This document shows positions 34,269 through 46,439 of a stretch of 64,000 nucleotides of DNA, piece by piece. This DNA comes from Chrysomallon squamiferum. Lineage: Eukaryota > Mollusca > Gastropoda > Neomphalida > Peltospiridae. Location of the stretch: positions 1,758,510 through 1,822,509 of the forward strand of contig CM022676.1 of NCBI GenBank assembly GCA_012295275.1, given 5' to 3'. Both the position numbers and the translations under genes were made by a program. How positions within the stretch are numbered: position 1 is the stretch's first letter; the number at the start of each line of letters is the position of its first letter. The notes under the pieces were generated by a model. The model saw only the letters and a list, made by a program, of their open reading frames with translations, did no database searches and was not told where the DNA came from.

Positions 34269-36483
34269 ATAATTTGTTATCTGTTTAGCATGCCATTGGA
34301 TATCATCAGTAAGTATGTAATATTAGGAACTGAAGATAATGAATGGAAAGACTGTTGGCTGAAATACTTCAGCTAGATATGCCAGTATAAAATGTTTTTA
34401 GTCAGTGATGCATTTATATGATCAGATGTTTTTTTTATGCAACCATGATAAATTTGAAATGATAAAATACAAACTATTTCATGTTATATTGTGTTTGACT
34501 AATTTAAATGAAGAGAAAAACTTAGTAGAACATTATCTCAGTCTAGACTTCTGCATACAGTAGAACATAAATCTGTTTGTGAAATTTCTTATTTTCTTAT
34601 TACTCAAAGCAATACACCAGCAAATGGTCATATATCTTATAATCTCATAAAGCTATTTAAAGTTTATTTTCACTGTTTCATATATATAATTCTTTATTTT
34701 AAATGCTGAAGTTTATTAATCAAAAACAATTTTGTGCCAGTTTTCAAGACTGTTGAGGAATTATGACTGAACACAAGTTAATAACTATTAATACTTGTAA
34801 TCTTTAGTTTATATTATTTTTATTTTTATTTTTATTTGAAATGGCTGTTGCTAAAAGTGGCAGCTATTAAAAAAGATAGATTAATCTGTTTATTAAAAAA
34901 TATATATTGAATGTTTTATTTATTAATCTTGAAAAGGTAAAAATTCTTTTTGGTTTCACAGCTTTAGTATAGATTATTTAATATGGTGAAAGGTAAAAAC
35001 AATTTTTTTTTTTTTTTAAATGTATATTCCTCTGGATGAAATCTCATGTTTGTTTTGTATTAAGATTGAATATTTGGTGCAGGATGTTTTAATTTCTCAT
35101 GTTTGTAATGAGTTTAAGTAGTATGGAGTGACAGTCAAAACAATATATAAACATTTAAAAGTAGAAATTAATGCAGAAATATGGATTAAAATATTTTTAT
35201 CCAAGGATAGGTGGAATGTTTTGTAACATATTTAATGGGTTTGTTTATGTGTGTGTGTGTGTGTTACGATACAGTGTTTCAGCTGTGTTGTATAATATAC
35301 ATTTGTTTATATATAAAAAGTATTAAAACCTGGTAGTTTATGTCAATATTTGTTATAATAAATATTATTTTGTTAAATTAGCAATACAACATTAAAGATG
35401 TAGTGTTAAATAATTATAAACTATTATGAAAAATACTAATTTTAAAGCATTAATGAAATGCAGTCAATAAGAAAAACTAATTTCTGATTTATAATTAAGC
35501 TAAAAATAAAATAACATTTGACTGTAGTGGTGTTTATTTGTTCATTTACTTTTTTATATGTATTATTATTATTATTATTATTATTATAATTATTGTTATA
35601 TATATTGATGAAGAGCAACTTAATTTTTAAAGATCTTTTCATGATGAGTAGCTCAAAAAACTGGAGTTCTTTCTCTTAGTAATAAGAATGCAGTTGGTCC
35701 CAGTTTCACTACAACTCAGACTTAAACCAGGTTTGAAATTAGGCAAAACTGAGGAAATATAAAATGATATTAAACATAATAATAATAATAACAATAATAA
35801 TATTAATCTGAAAACAGCCAACTTTAATAGGTAAACTCCGCTTATCTGTTTACCACGGTAAAAGTATTCTTGCACGTACTGACTCGTTGACGGATTCTGC
35901 ACTAAATTATTGTTTGTCATTTTATGTTAATTTAATATTAAGTTTAGTAAAAACTTTTGTTTATATAGTTTAATTAAATAAAGACAAAATATGTTTGGGT
36001 GTGTGGAGTGTACTTCCCTGTTTACATTATATAATGAATTCGTTTTATGCCTATATTCGATTTACGACATTACAATCGCAAAACTGATGTAAAGGGAGAT
36101 ATGACTGAACTGCTTTTTCTTTCTTTTTACAGTTTTTTCTTACGATTTTAGAAAGCAAATTTTGCCATTCATTTTCGTTTACTTGTGTGTCAGCAAGGGA
36201 TACAGTGAATTCATGTTATAAACGCAGGTACAGCTAGCTGCCCATCCTGTTTCTTTATCGGTTTTGATTTAGATTGATGAATTGTATTCTGTATATATAT
36301 TTTTATTATTGTTGAGGTTTTGGAATGTTGTATACCAGATGTGCAAAATAACAAAGCAATTATAGCGTAAACAGTTTTATTTCATTTAATTTTCCAATTA
36401 ACCATTTCTTTTATGTTCCTGTTGGAAGAAAAAAGTGTAAATAAAGCCAAAATATTTAAAAAAAAAAAAATTGGTAGGAACAA

Positions 36484-36490
36484 ATAATAT

Positions 36491-36532
<42 letters not shown>
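36484..36532. repeat. Palindromic AAT/ATT microsatellite
   Basis: AATAATATTAATAATAATAA passes into ATT repeats, a fourth AAT/ATT palindrome in this window. Confidence 0.75.
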
Positions 36533-36534
<2 letters not shown>

Positions 36535-37107
36535 TTTTGTTATTACTGTTGACCCCAGATTTCACAGACCTCACTTAATCTACTTATAACCCACTTTCCA
36601 TCAAGGTAATAGTAGATTTTTCAGTTAGACCCATAACCATCTTAACCTAACAAATTTCACCCAACCCATCACACTTTTTTCTACTGTACATTTTTCTTTA
36701 CATAATTTATACCGTATAACATAACTACATAATCAACAGAATGGATTTGAAAGAAATGGGTCTGAGTAATGTTTTCAGCGGTTTCTGCTGTTACTTGGAA
36801 ATGAGCTCCACAAACTCGGTGCAGCATACTGAAACATCTTTGGCTCTGTGTAGTTGCTCGTATAAGTTGAGTTGCGATGCATCCAAGTCTCGATGTCTTT
36901 GAGGTAGTTTTTTGTTCTTCCCGTCCCGTGCTGCCCCTTATTAGTCCGTGAAAGCGACGGTCAACAGGTTTACTTATTAATTTATTAATTTGATTGAAGA
37001 ACATACGAAATCTTTTGATCTCTAAACTCTCTTTTTTAGTTTAAAAAGTGTTTTCTTCTTCCCTCTAAATTGGCTTGTAAACAATATATATTTGAGTTAA
37101 ATCATTA

Positions 37108-40100
37108 TTAGAAGCTAAAACTATCAATTAGACCTGATGATAAATCAGTATTACTGAAACCTTCTTCAGCAAAGAAAAGCATGTTAGGCAACGTAATGAC
37201 ATCGTCATTATCATTGTCTGAAAAATTAATGTCAGTAAAATCTGCCAATGACAGAAACATCTGATTTTCCTTCAAATTCAAATGATCGTTATCAGCGAAA
37301 TAACTGATGTTTTCCAGAACTACCTCAATATCATTGTATAGCTTTCTTTCAAAATTCTGAAAATATAAATAATCATCCCCAATTCCCCAGCTCGTCTTTT
37401 GTGTTTCCATGTTACAGGTTACATCAAACAGAAAGTTTATAACACTTGCTTCTGTGTTGACGTCACCAAAAGAATTAATATTAAAAACCAAATTTTTCCT
37501 TTCTGTATTATTTTTAAAATAATCCTGTTGATTGTAATCATTAATAAGCGAAGATTCAGATTGAAGATATTCATCACTGTGAGAGTTGCTTCTCATTTCA
37601 TGCTTATCTCTATAAAATATTTCATCTTCTAGGAATGACAAAGATTCCATGTTTTCATGAAAATCAGACTTGTCATGTTTGTTAAAAAATGATGCGAAAT
37701 CGTTTTCTAAATAAAAATATTCTGCATAATTATTTTTATTTTTATTAAGAACCAAGTAATTATTCTCATTTTTCTGAAAGAGGGAACTGCTATATCTGCT
37801 GTTTGTATTTGATTCGCAGTTACTTTCAAATGAATTCTGTATTTCAGTTTCATAATAAATTCCAAAATTATTTAACAAAAATGCATTACTATCCAACACA
37901 AACGTGTATTCGGCTGTATCATTGTCCAGTAATAAGTTATCATTTGATGAATAGTTTTTACAGTTAAAATAGGTATCGTCAATATTAATCCTAAAATAAT
38001 TTTCAAAATTCCTGGTTTTAAAGGAATCGGTTTCATCAGCTAAGTCGTCTTCATAATAGTTATTAGCCACAAGATATTCTTCAAAATTATCGTCTGTATC
38101 TAAACTAATTTGTTTGTTGTGATCTTCTAGCAAGCTAATTTCAAACTGATTGTTTTCAAAGCTGTCGTCTAGTTTGTCCGTTTTACTGTTAGTTAAATCG
38201 TTTGTTTCAGCCTCTGTTTTATCCTTACCGAGGTATTTTATAACATACGAGGTTCCGTAATTCAGTAAAATGATTTCACTTTCTAAGATGTCAAGATCTA
38301 TTTCGATATGCTCGACAAAAAAGAGATAAGACATGTCACTGAAAATTCTATTTATGTCAGTAGATATGTCAATTAAAATATTATTTCTGTTATTAAATTC
38401 ATTCACCATGTAGTCTTGTCTTGAATCACAGTTCACATTGTTGTCAGAGTGATAATATTCACATCTGACACAACGTGAAAAACATGGTTTCCTCCAGTGA
38501 CAAATCGCCCAGTCTGGGTAACACACCCAGTAATAATAACACAAATTATCTTCTTCATTTTCTGGTTTTTGTGAAGACGTAGAAGTTGTGGGTGATACGT
38601 CACTGACAGGCGAATAAGTAAAACTAGTAGCAGAGGTGGGACTGGTTGATGATGTAACAAATGTGGCTGATGTAACTGATATAACGCACGTATTAGAAAA
38701 TGTTGTGCATTGTTTGATATCATCATCCCAATTCAGGCCAGGTGTGCATAAACGATTGTCAATCATGTAACTGTTTGTACACGTGAGGTAAACGTCACAT
38801 CCGTTGCAAGACTGATAGTCTCCGTCTGCCAATCCTTTGCAACTACTGATACAGCTGACATGGGGCTGTCCTGATGTTAGCGAGGTAGTGTCAGACTGAT
38901 CACTGGTCCGTGATGTCAGGCTGGTCGGGGAAGTAAAACATGTTACTGATGAAATTACACAGTGTCCTAAATTTGAGTCAAAGTTTAGTCCTCCAGGACA
39001 CTGCCTGTTGTTGATCATGTAACCACCGGAACAAGACATGTAAAGATCACAGCTCGAACAAGACTGGTAGTCACCATCATGCTGATGTTCACACGACATG
39101 ATACAGTTTGGAGATCGTGAAGATGAACGTGGCAGTTGGCTAGCAGTTGCTGAGATGACAGTTGTCTCTGATGTATGACTTGTTGCCGTAGAAGTACTAA
39201 CTTGTGGTGTGACACTCATCTGTGATGTCATGAACATTGTTGATGTCAGACATGTATTTGACGTGAATGTGCACATCCTGATAATATCATCCCAAACTGT
39301 TCCAGATACACATGGTCGTCTATCATAGGTTATTCCTGATAAGCAGGTCAAGTAAAACTTACAGCCTTCACATGATTGATAATCTCCATTCTGTAAACCC
39401 ATGCAGCTTCTAACACAAAAAGGTCGTGACGTGGTAGCAGCCGTCACACTTGTTTGCGATGTAAGACTCGCTGATGACGTTAAACTCACCTCTGACGTAG
39501 CACTGGTTAATGAAGTAACACTTGTTGGGGACGCTGAACTTGTGGCTGAGGTCGGTGATGTTAGTAATGCTGCCCTGAAATCAGTAAGACAACATTTGAA
39601 AGAGTGAGAGAGGTATTTTATAAACATCTGACAAATGGATAGCAATTATTTTTAACTGAAGATCTGACACACGGTTGAAATCGTAATTTACCATATATCA
39701 AAGGCAACTGTTCCTATATTATTCAGTCAAATATACTCGGAATATAAAAACTGATTTATTAAACACTACTCCTATTGGTCAGTTTTACGTTTTTACCTAT
39801 CATTATGACTTTTCTTCTCTTTTTTTTTTTTCACTTCTTCAAGTCCTATCTAAATAAAAACTTCATGAATGGCATATTTGAAGTCATATCTTTCCGTTTA
39901 TTGCACGGATGTTAACTTGTACAAAAAAGAGTTTAGTCTCAATCGTTATGTTTCTCTGAACTTGTTTTATACACTACTTTTTACACTCATGGCGGTAGCT
40001 CTACGGACATTTTTTTCTACTGTCACGTGACATCAGTGTCTCAAATGTTGTGATCTAAAAACAGCCTCAGTTGTGATTGTATATTCCAGACATAGGCAAC

Positions 40101-41159
40101 CTCTTTTGAGAAGCGGGCCACACAAGAAACGCTCATCTTCATGCCCGTACTAATTTAATCGATTTTGTGTTTTTACGTAGAGTTTATTTTAAGAAATTTT
40201 TCAATCTCATTTACTTCAGGAACTGTTATAATAAAAAAACTACATTTATATTAGTAGATACAAAATAGACTCATTTTATAAAATTTGAATTAACGTTATT
40301 TTCCTTGTGAAATTAGGCGGGCCACTCAGAAAGCCGCGCGGGCCGCAGTTTGCCCATGACTGGGATATCTTTTTATTTCATTTTTCTTCGGTTTTGGCAA
40401 TGCCTGGGAAATAAAAATTGTAACTGATGGTAAAAGAAGTGTGTTTAATTAGTGTTATCGGGTGAAATTAAGCTTTTGGTGCTTGAAATTTGGACCAGAA
40501 CATGTTACATATATGCATAAAAACTATTTTGGCAGTACAAGTAGAAGCGAAGTTATTTATTTATTTATTTATTAATTTTAATTTTAATTTTAATTTTAAT
40601 TTTAATTTATTTATTTTTCTAACACAAATGAATAATTTTTTCCAACTTTGGTTTCAAATATCAATGTTAATATACTTATCAGAGTTATGAATATTTAGAA
40701 GACACAGTGTGACATGTTATGAAATAAACTTTGTCTGAGGCAATCTCGCTTCAGAACGCGCCCTTAGAGATTTCTTCAAAATGGTAAATGTGCTAACAGC
40801 ACCAAACACAATCATCACTTTGGAACTATCTGACTGACAATTGAATTTTTTGTCACTGAAATAAGGATTAAAATATCTACAATTATAGTTAGGAGTCAAC
40901 CTTGTATTCTTCAAAATGAAAATCATTTTTGAGTACCTAATAATATTATATTTATTCTTATAATTTCCTTTGGTTATTGCTTCTAAAAACATCTGATAAT
41001 TCTAACATACCTTTAGCTGAATCTGCTATTGTTAAATACTTTGCAAAATATCTGATTCCTCAAACGAACATTTCTTGGTATTTAAATTCGTACAATTTAT
41101 AACTACGCTAGAATTTATAAAACTGAAATGTGATGAAACTGTTCACAAAATTTGCTTTA

Positions 41160-41198
<39 letters not shown>

Positions 41199-42048
41199 CT
41201 GTAACAACGAGAAATAGATAAATGTACGTTATTTGATTTTAAAGGTTCAGACAAACCTACAGTCGGCTAGTAAAGGAAAATTGCACACTCCTTTGAATGC
41301 ATCGTATTTCAGTATCCCGGGACAGAACCGTACAATTCTGATTCGGTTGACACAGATTATAAATCGGTGACAAGAGGCACAGTCCGGATACTGTCCTGGT
41401 AGTTCTCCCTCACAGCCAACAATACAGTCATTGTAAACTAGAAAACAACGGAAAAAAAAAAAAAAAAAAAAATAATAATAATAATAATAATAATAATAAA
41501 GAAAGAAAGAAAGAACAAATATATAAATTAAAAAGATAAAACGGAAAAGAAAAAAACATATTATCATTACTATGGTTACAACCCGTAAACTGCTGCCATT
41601 GCTGACTCTTTCTCCATCCTGTAAGTAAAACAATACTTTCTACAACTACCACCACCAGTACTAACAAAAACACATACACACAACCTCACATCGCGACAAT
41701 TCTTTTTTATGAAGAGAATACTTGTGCATCTTTTTTAAATACGTAAATTATTATTGTTCTTGATATTGTTGTTGCTGTTATTGTTTTTTTTTTTTTTTGG
41801 TCAGGTGTGAAATTTTAGATAAATCTTTTTAATCGGAAATAAAGGAAATTAAAGACCACAAACACACACAGTTCATTTATACGAATACTATCTTACATTT
41901 CTGGAAGTTAGTCTGGTGAGTAAGTATTCTACAAAAACACATGAATTATAAATGTACTTTGAAAAGACGAGACTGAAGACAAACAAATCAGGAGCAATCC
42001 AATCACTGTCTTTGCATGTTTTCCTGAACTGTTCTTTAACCAGTACAT
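37108..42048 (-). CDS. Secreted multi-domain chitin-binding (CBM14-like) protein with Asn/acid-rich tail
   Basis: Three coding exons: 41958-42048, 41257-41437 and 37108-39574, with phases 1 and 2, encode 912 aa. The ATG directly follows an acceptor at 42050-42049, so the upstream exon ending at 42291 is noncoding; an in-frame TGA precedes it. Residues 1-30 are a signal peptide (KTVIGLLLICLSSVSS). Four domains lie at about 35-90, 144-199, 248-303 and 332-387. Each has C-x3-C-x10-C-x2-C-x5-C-x(9,10)-C-x12-C-x(6,7)-C, with GDYQSC and W/F-DD motifs. Six of the eight cysteines fit the peritrophin-A/CBM14 spacing and two are extra. TS-repeat linkers such as TSPTSATSSASPTS, likely O-glycosylated, join them. 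A Cys/Trp-rich patch follows at 436-473, then about 440 residues rich in Asn, Asp, Glu, Ser and Phe with few cysteines. The role is probably extracellular matrix or mucus; this is inferred. Confidence 0.85.
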
Positions 42049-42961
42049 CTAAAAGGAGCAACATACTTATATTATTTATATAATAAATATAAAGTACAAT
42101 TATAACAACAACAATGGCAATTGGTGATTATGATAGAAATAGTGATAATGATAAGTATAATTCAGCATGGAATACACAATGAAAGCTTGTGTACCTAAAT
42201 TAAAAATTTAAAAGCAGAAAAGAAAAATTTATACTGAATGAATTTTAAGAAAATCTCACCATGTTAATTATTAAATATATGTTTACTTACCTTGAAAGCA
42301 ATTTTTCAAAGAGTACAGAGAAACCGAAAAGCCACAAACTATAACGATGTATTGCGCTGTTGGAAAAAGCTCGCGGGCTTTTAATGAAATAGCCTCCTGA
42401 CGTCTGTCATAATATCTGTTTATCTTTACAGTAAGTAGTTATCTATAATTATGTAAAAAAAAGAAAAGAAAAAGAAAAGAAATATATATGTGTGTGTGCG
42501 TGCGTGCGTGTGTGTGTTTGTGATGATACTGATGAACATTCATTGTGTACAATGAGTTCTTAATAAAAACAAAACTCGTTTATATTTACCGCAAACTATT
42601 TTTTCTCTCCCCCATTTGTGTATTTAATTATTTCGAATGTAACAATAACAATATCTTGAACTTCATTCGAAGTCACTGAAACTTCGTGATTTACAGTTTA
42701 CTGTTATAATGTTATATACGCATACACACATGAACACACACACACAAACACTCACACACTCGGACACGCACACACATACTTCCGCTGCAATTGACATGAT
42801 CATCTTGTTTCATATATTTATGTGAAAATTTTATGAGACGGTGATCAAGAGAACGTCCTAGAGCAGGAATATTTTGTGAAGCATGAGATCATCGTCAGCC
42901 ATGATTATCATCATTATCACTACTCCTGCTATTACTTACTATACGACTACTAATTTTATCA

Positions 42962-42995
<34 letters not shown>

Positions 42996-43599
42996 TTTTT
43001 TTTTTTACCCTACATTATTAAACTTTTTTTTATGGCTTCTTGACAGTCTGGAGAAATAAATAAATAAAAAGAAGAAAAAACAATTTAAAACGTCTGCCGT
43101 CAGGATATTTCATTCAAAAGTTATTCATCTTGACACCTCTATTCTTTCACATGCTGGTCGTTCTCACATTGTTTGACTACTATGTGAATTATTTGTTGAA
43201 GTGGTTTACTAGTCATCATAATTACTTCGGGCATCACCAGAAGGTTAATGAAACAGTTAACATGTAAGATAGAGATATAATTTCATTAGAAAGACAATTT
43301 TCCGTTATCTTTCATAATCCTTCATCTTGTAAATCTGTCGTGGCTGAAGGCATTCAGCACCTCCTGCGGTACAAACAACAAAGGCTTTATCGATACCACC
43401 CAAAGGCACAGATTCAAATGAAGCTCAGTTAATACAAACTCGTGACTTCGTTTTAACACTTATTTCTAAACTGACGACAGCTAAATTGAATGGTTGTAAA
43501 CTTTTCAGTAAAATCAATGGAAATAACCAACGTATAATACTTCTCTTTGACTACGGTATTATTTAAATATTTCGTTACTGAAAATAGAAAAGGCACGAT
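42049..43599. other. Divergent promoter region of the chitin-binding gene pair
   Basis: Holds the noncoding first exon of the minus gene (ending at 42291 with the donor AAG|GTAAGT; its upstream limit is unknown), then shared upstream sequence of both genes. A CA-rich patch (42720-42778) and an ATT array (42965-42995) are present. No other coding region is seen. If the genes are co-regulated, control elements should lie here. Confidence 0.5.
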
Positions 43600-45426
43600 A
43601 TGGTATGTATGAAAAAAAAAATTAAAAAAAGAAGAAAAGAAAAATGATTTCAATATTAATAATTAGTAAATAAAAAACCTTATTTTTGCTTTCCAAAGGA
43701 TAATCGAGAACGATTCGCATTGTTCTTATTTCTACATCTTTTGCTGTTAACGGTTGTTTTAACACAAGGAATAACCAGTAAGTATACAAAAATTATTTAA
43801 TAATTAACGTCTTTTAATTATTGTTGTATTAAAATTCATTTGAACGTGCATATTATTAATATAAGTATTTGTCGTCTAACAGGAGTGCGGAAAACAGAAA
43901 CGGATGGATTATATTTTACTAGTCTGAGTAAAAATGTTATTTACAATTACTGGGCATGCTGTTTATTACATTGAATTAATAACAATACTCAATAAAAAAA
44001 ATGCACAAAATAAAATATTAAAAATATTATTATTATTTTTTTATTGACACGAACAAAATTATTTTTAAGATCTTTTTAAAAAGATGTTCTTGTCTCTTTC
44101 TCTGTGTGTGTGAGATTCGTTTTAAGAAAAATGTACGTTATTATGCATACATTTATCCATGGTCCACAAGAACGAAGTGAGACAAAACAAAATGTATGTG
44201 GTGTTGATTTACAGAGGTCATAAATTATTTATTTATTTAACAATTTATTTATTTTCTTTGAAGAAGAATTTACAAACAAAAACAATTTTAGCAAGAAACA
44301 GCTTATAATACATTGATGCTATTACTTTTTCAGTTTTCCCGAAATGCATTAGTTCTTGTGTAGGCCAGGTGGTTCCCGCTCATTATGCTGACTGTAGGTC
44401 ATGTCAGCAGTTCATCGTCTGTTCCAGCAATGACATCACGACAGTAATGTCTTGTCCTGCTACACTTCAATATGACGCAGTGCTCGGTGTCTGCACGTTC
44501 GCCAGTGAGGCAGACTGCAGGTAAACTTGGTGCCTGTGTGTCTTGCGTTTGTCATATTTAAAAAGTTGTTTTTGGATTACCTTAAGTTAACAAATATGAA
44601 ATTACCAGCTCCTTCTGCTTTTTATTTTATTCACACACACACACACACACGCGCGCGCGCTTATATGTTATATATTTCAACAGCAAGAAACTCTTTTCTT
44701 TTTATTCGGTTTTATAAATGACTTCATATTGTTCTCGTTTTAGAGCTACATCTCCAACATCTCCAACATCAGCAACAACCACATTGTCACCAACAACTCA
44801 AACCTCCTTAACATCCATTACAAGTGCAACAAGCTTGACATCAGCAGCAAGTCAAACGTCTGTAACGAGTGTTACATCTTTAACTAGTCCAGTAATGTGT
44901 GTTACAGACTGCTCTTTATTATTAGATGGTGATTACCAGTCTTGTAATGGCTGCAATGTTTATGTGTCCTGTGTGTCAGGATCTGCCATTGACAATCGCC
45001 CATGTGCAAGAGGTCAAGCGTGGGATGACAGTGTCAAGAGATGTAACACTAAATCCAATACTTGCTTCATCTCAGCAACGTCAGGATCTAGCGCTACATC
45101 ATTAACATCACCCACATCTCTGACAAGTAAAACAAGTGTAACTTCTCAAACCAGCCCAACTTCACCAACAGGCCCGGCATCCTTAACGAGTGCAACTAGT
45201 TTGACATCAGCAGCAAGTCTAACGTCTGTAACGAGTGTTACATCTTTAACTAGTCCAGTAATGTGTGTTACAGACTGTTCCTTATTACCAGATGGTGACT
45301 ACCAGTCTTGTAATGGCTGCAGTATTTATGTGTCCTGTGTGTTTGGATACACTTTTGATTATCGTCCTTGCTCTGGTGGCCAAATGTGGGACGACAGTAT
45401 GAAGCAGTGCAGAGGAAAATCAAGCA
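43600..45426 (+). CDS. Secreted chitin-binding (CBM14-like) protein, paralogue of the minus-strand neighbour; 3' part lost in gap
   Basis: Exons: ATG at 43600-43602 (tentative, donor ATG|GTATGT), 43699-43777, 44334-44520 and 44744 into the gap at 45427. The second exon encodes a signal-peptide core (FALFLFLHLLLLTVVLTQG). The third encodes one eight-cysteine domain (C-I-S-S-C ... GEADC-type end). The fourth encodes TS-repeat linkers and two more domains, each with DGDYQSCNGC and WDDS motifs; the last is cut after MKQCRGKSS. Intron phases 1 and 2 around the first domain are the same as in the minus gene, proving common descent. The first exon is the weakest part: no ATG is in frame within the 43699 exon, so a mini-exon or another upstream exon is required. 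No Asn-rich tail is visible before the gap. Confidence 0.78.
44824..45326 (+). repeat. Intragenic tandem duplication, period 366 bases
   Basis: 44824-44960 and 45190-45326 are nearly identical (TS linker through the DGDYQSCNGC start of the next domain). The offset is 366 bases, exactly 122 codons. The domains following each copy are also close. This is a recent in-frame linker-plus-domain duplication. Confidence 0.85.
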
Positions 45427-45626
45427 NNNNNNNNNNNNNNNNNNNNNNNNNNNNNNNNNNNNNNNNNNNNNNNNNNNNNNNNNNNNNNNNNNNNNNNNNN
45501 NNNNNNNNNNNNNNNNNNNNNNNNNNNNNNNNNNNNNNNNNNNNNNNNNNNNNNNNNNNNNNNNNNNNNNNNNNNNNNNNNNNNNNNNNNNNNNNNNNNN
45601 NNNNNNNNNNNNNNNNNNNNNNNNNN
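45427..45626. other. Assembly gap, 200 N
   Basis: Exactly 200 N, a conventional size for a gap of unknown length. The left side is coding exon of the chitin-binding gene and the right side begins within BTBD6-like exon 2. The end of one gene and the start of another are therefore missing. Frames running across the N are meaningless. Confidence 0.98.
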
Positions 45627-46439
45627 AGATAATAGAATCTGATGAACTGAACGCCACTGAGGAGACAGTTTTTCAGTCATGCATGAAATGGAGTAGAGCT
45701 GAGTGCAGACGACAGGAAAAAGAAATAACTTCAGCAAACCAACGTGAAATGCTGAGAAAATAGCTGTACCTCATTCGCTTTCCTCTTCTCGACTCAGAGT
45801 ATTTTAAAAAAAGGATTTTGTCTAGAAATATTTTAAATGGGCCTGAGAAATATCAAATGTTATTCTGCTATGTCTACCCAGAGAAAGATATGTCACTTTT
45901 CAGCAAAAGCCGCAGACTTGGTACAAAAAAGAAACTAATCAAAATTGATCGATTTCAAAATATGCGTGTCGATGATTATCTTTACTCTTACTATGATACG
46001 ATAACCTTTTGTTTAAACATGAATGCTTCTTTGAAAGGTTTTAGTATTCTCACTACTCCAAGAGAAAGTAAACAGCAAACGAGTGTAGGTATTTATCAGC
46101 GTGCTCTAGCACAAAGAAATAGAACAGTTTCAATCAAAGCCAGTGTTTGTGAAGTTTCAACCGACGTAGAGGTGCTAGAATCTTCAGTAGATAAAAAAAT
46201 CGATGAGTCTGATTGTGAAATTGACTTTCCAAGTCCTTTGGACATAAAAAAAAAAAGTAAAGTATAACCTGACTGTTCACACTGGAGAAAGAGTTTCATA
46301 TAAGACAATTAACAGACAAGGCGAGATAAGTGAAGGTTTTCTGAAGTGTACCTTGTCCGATAGCAAACAATGTTTTCATACTCGTGGCAAGTACTGCAGT
46401 AAAACAAACTTTATATCGGGATTAATATTCCTCGTGTGA
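45627..46439 (+). pseudogene. BTBD6-like BTB-BACK-PHR gene copy A, broken
   Basis: Matches exon 2 of the intact copy from the BACK domain ([20 protein letters not shown]) to the C-terminus (GLIFLV, stop at 46437-46439). Two lesions: a stop TAG at 45761-45763, where the intact copy has GAG (RK-stop-LYL versus GKELYL), and a frameshift in an A run near 46248, after which the frame continues as KVYNLTVHTGERVSYKT and GEISEGFLKCTLSD. The BTB half falls in the gap. It is either a pseudogene or an assembly of low quality next to the gap, but two independent lesions favour a pseudogene. Confidence 0.85.

Larger units (their letters stand above)
34128..37107. other. HMBS 3' flank and intergenic region, no gene recognised
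   Basis: HMBS 3' UTR then AT-rich sequence with an ATT array (35561-35587), an AAT run (35778-35803) and an AAT/ATT palindrome (36484-36532). A 107-codon open frame on the minus strand at 36681-37004 resembles no family I know, and lies directly downstream of the convergent chitin-binding gene. Confidence 0.55.

Noticed and set aside
36681-37004. 107-codon minus-strand frame after the chitin-binding gene
   Set aside because: No family resemblance, no start context and no splice or composition support; left as intergenic.
44718-44743. ATG at 44718 as start of the plus chitin-binding gene
   Set aside because: It lies in the intron before the acceptor at 44743; the paralogue has signal-peptide and domain exons upstream with the same phases, found here too.
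45368-45763. Fusion frame from the chitin-binding exon into BTB sequence
   Set aside because: Depends on 200 N being translated; it is a gap artefact.
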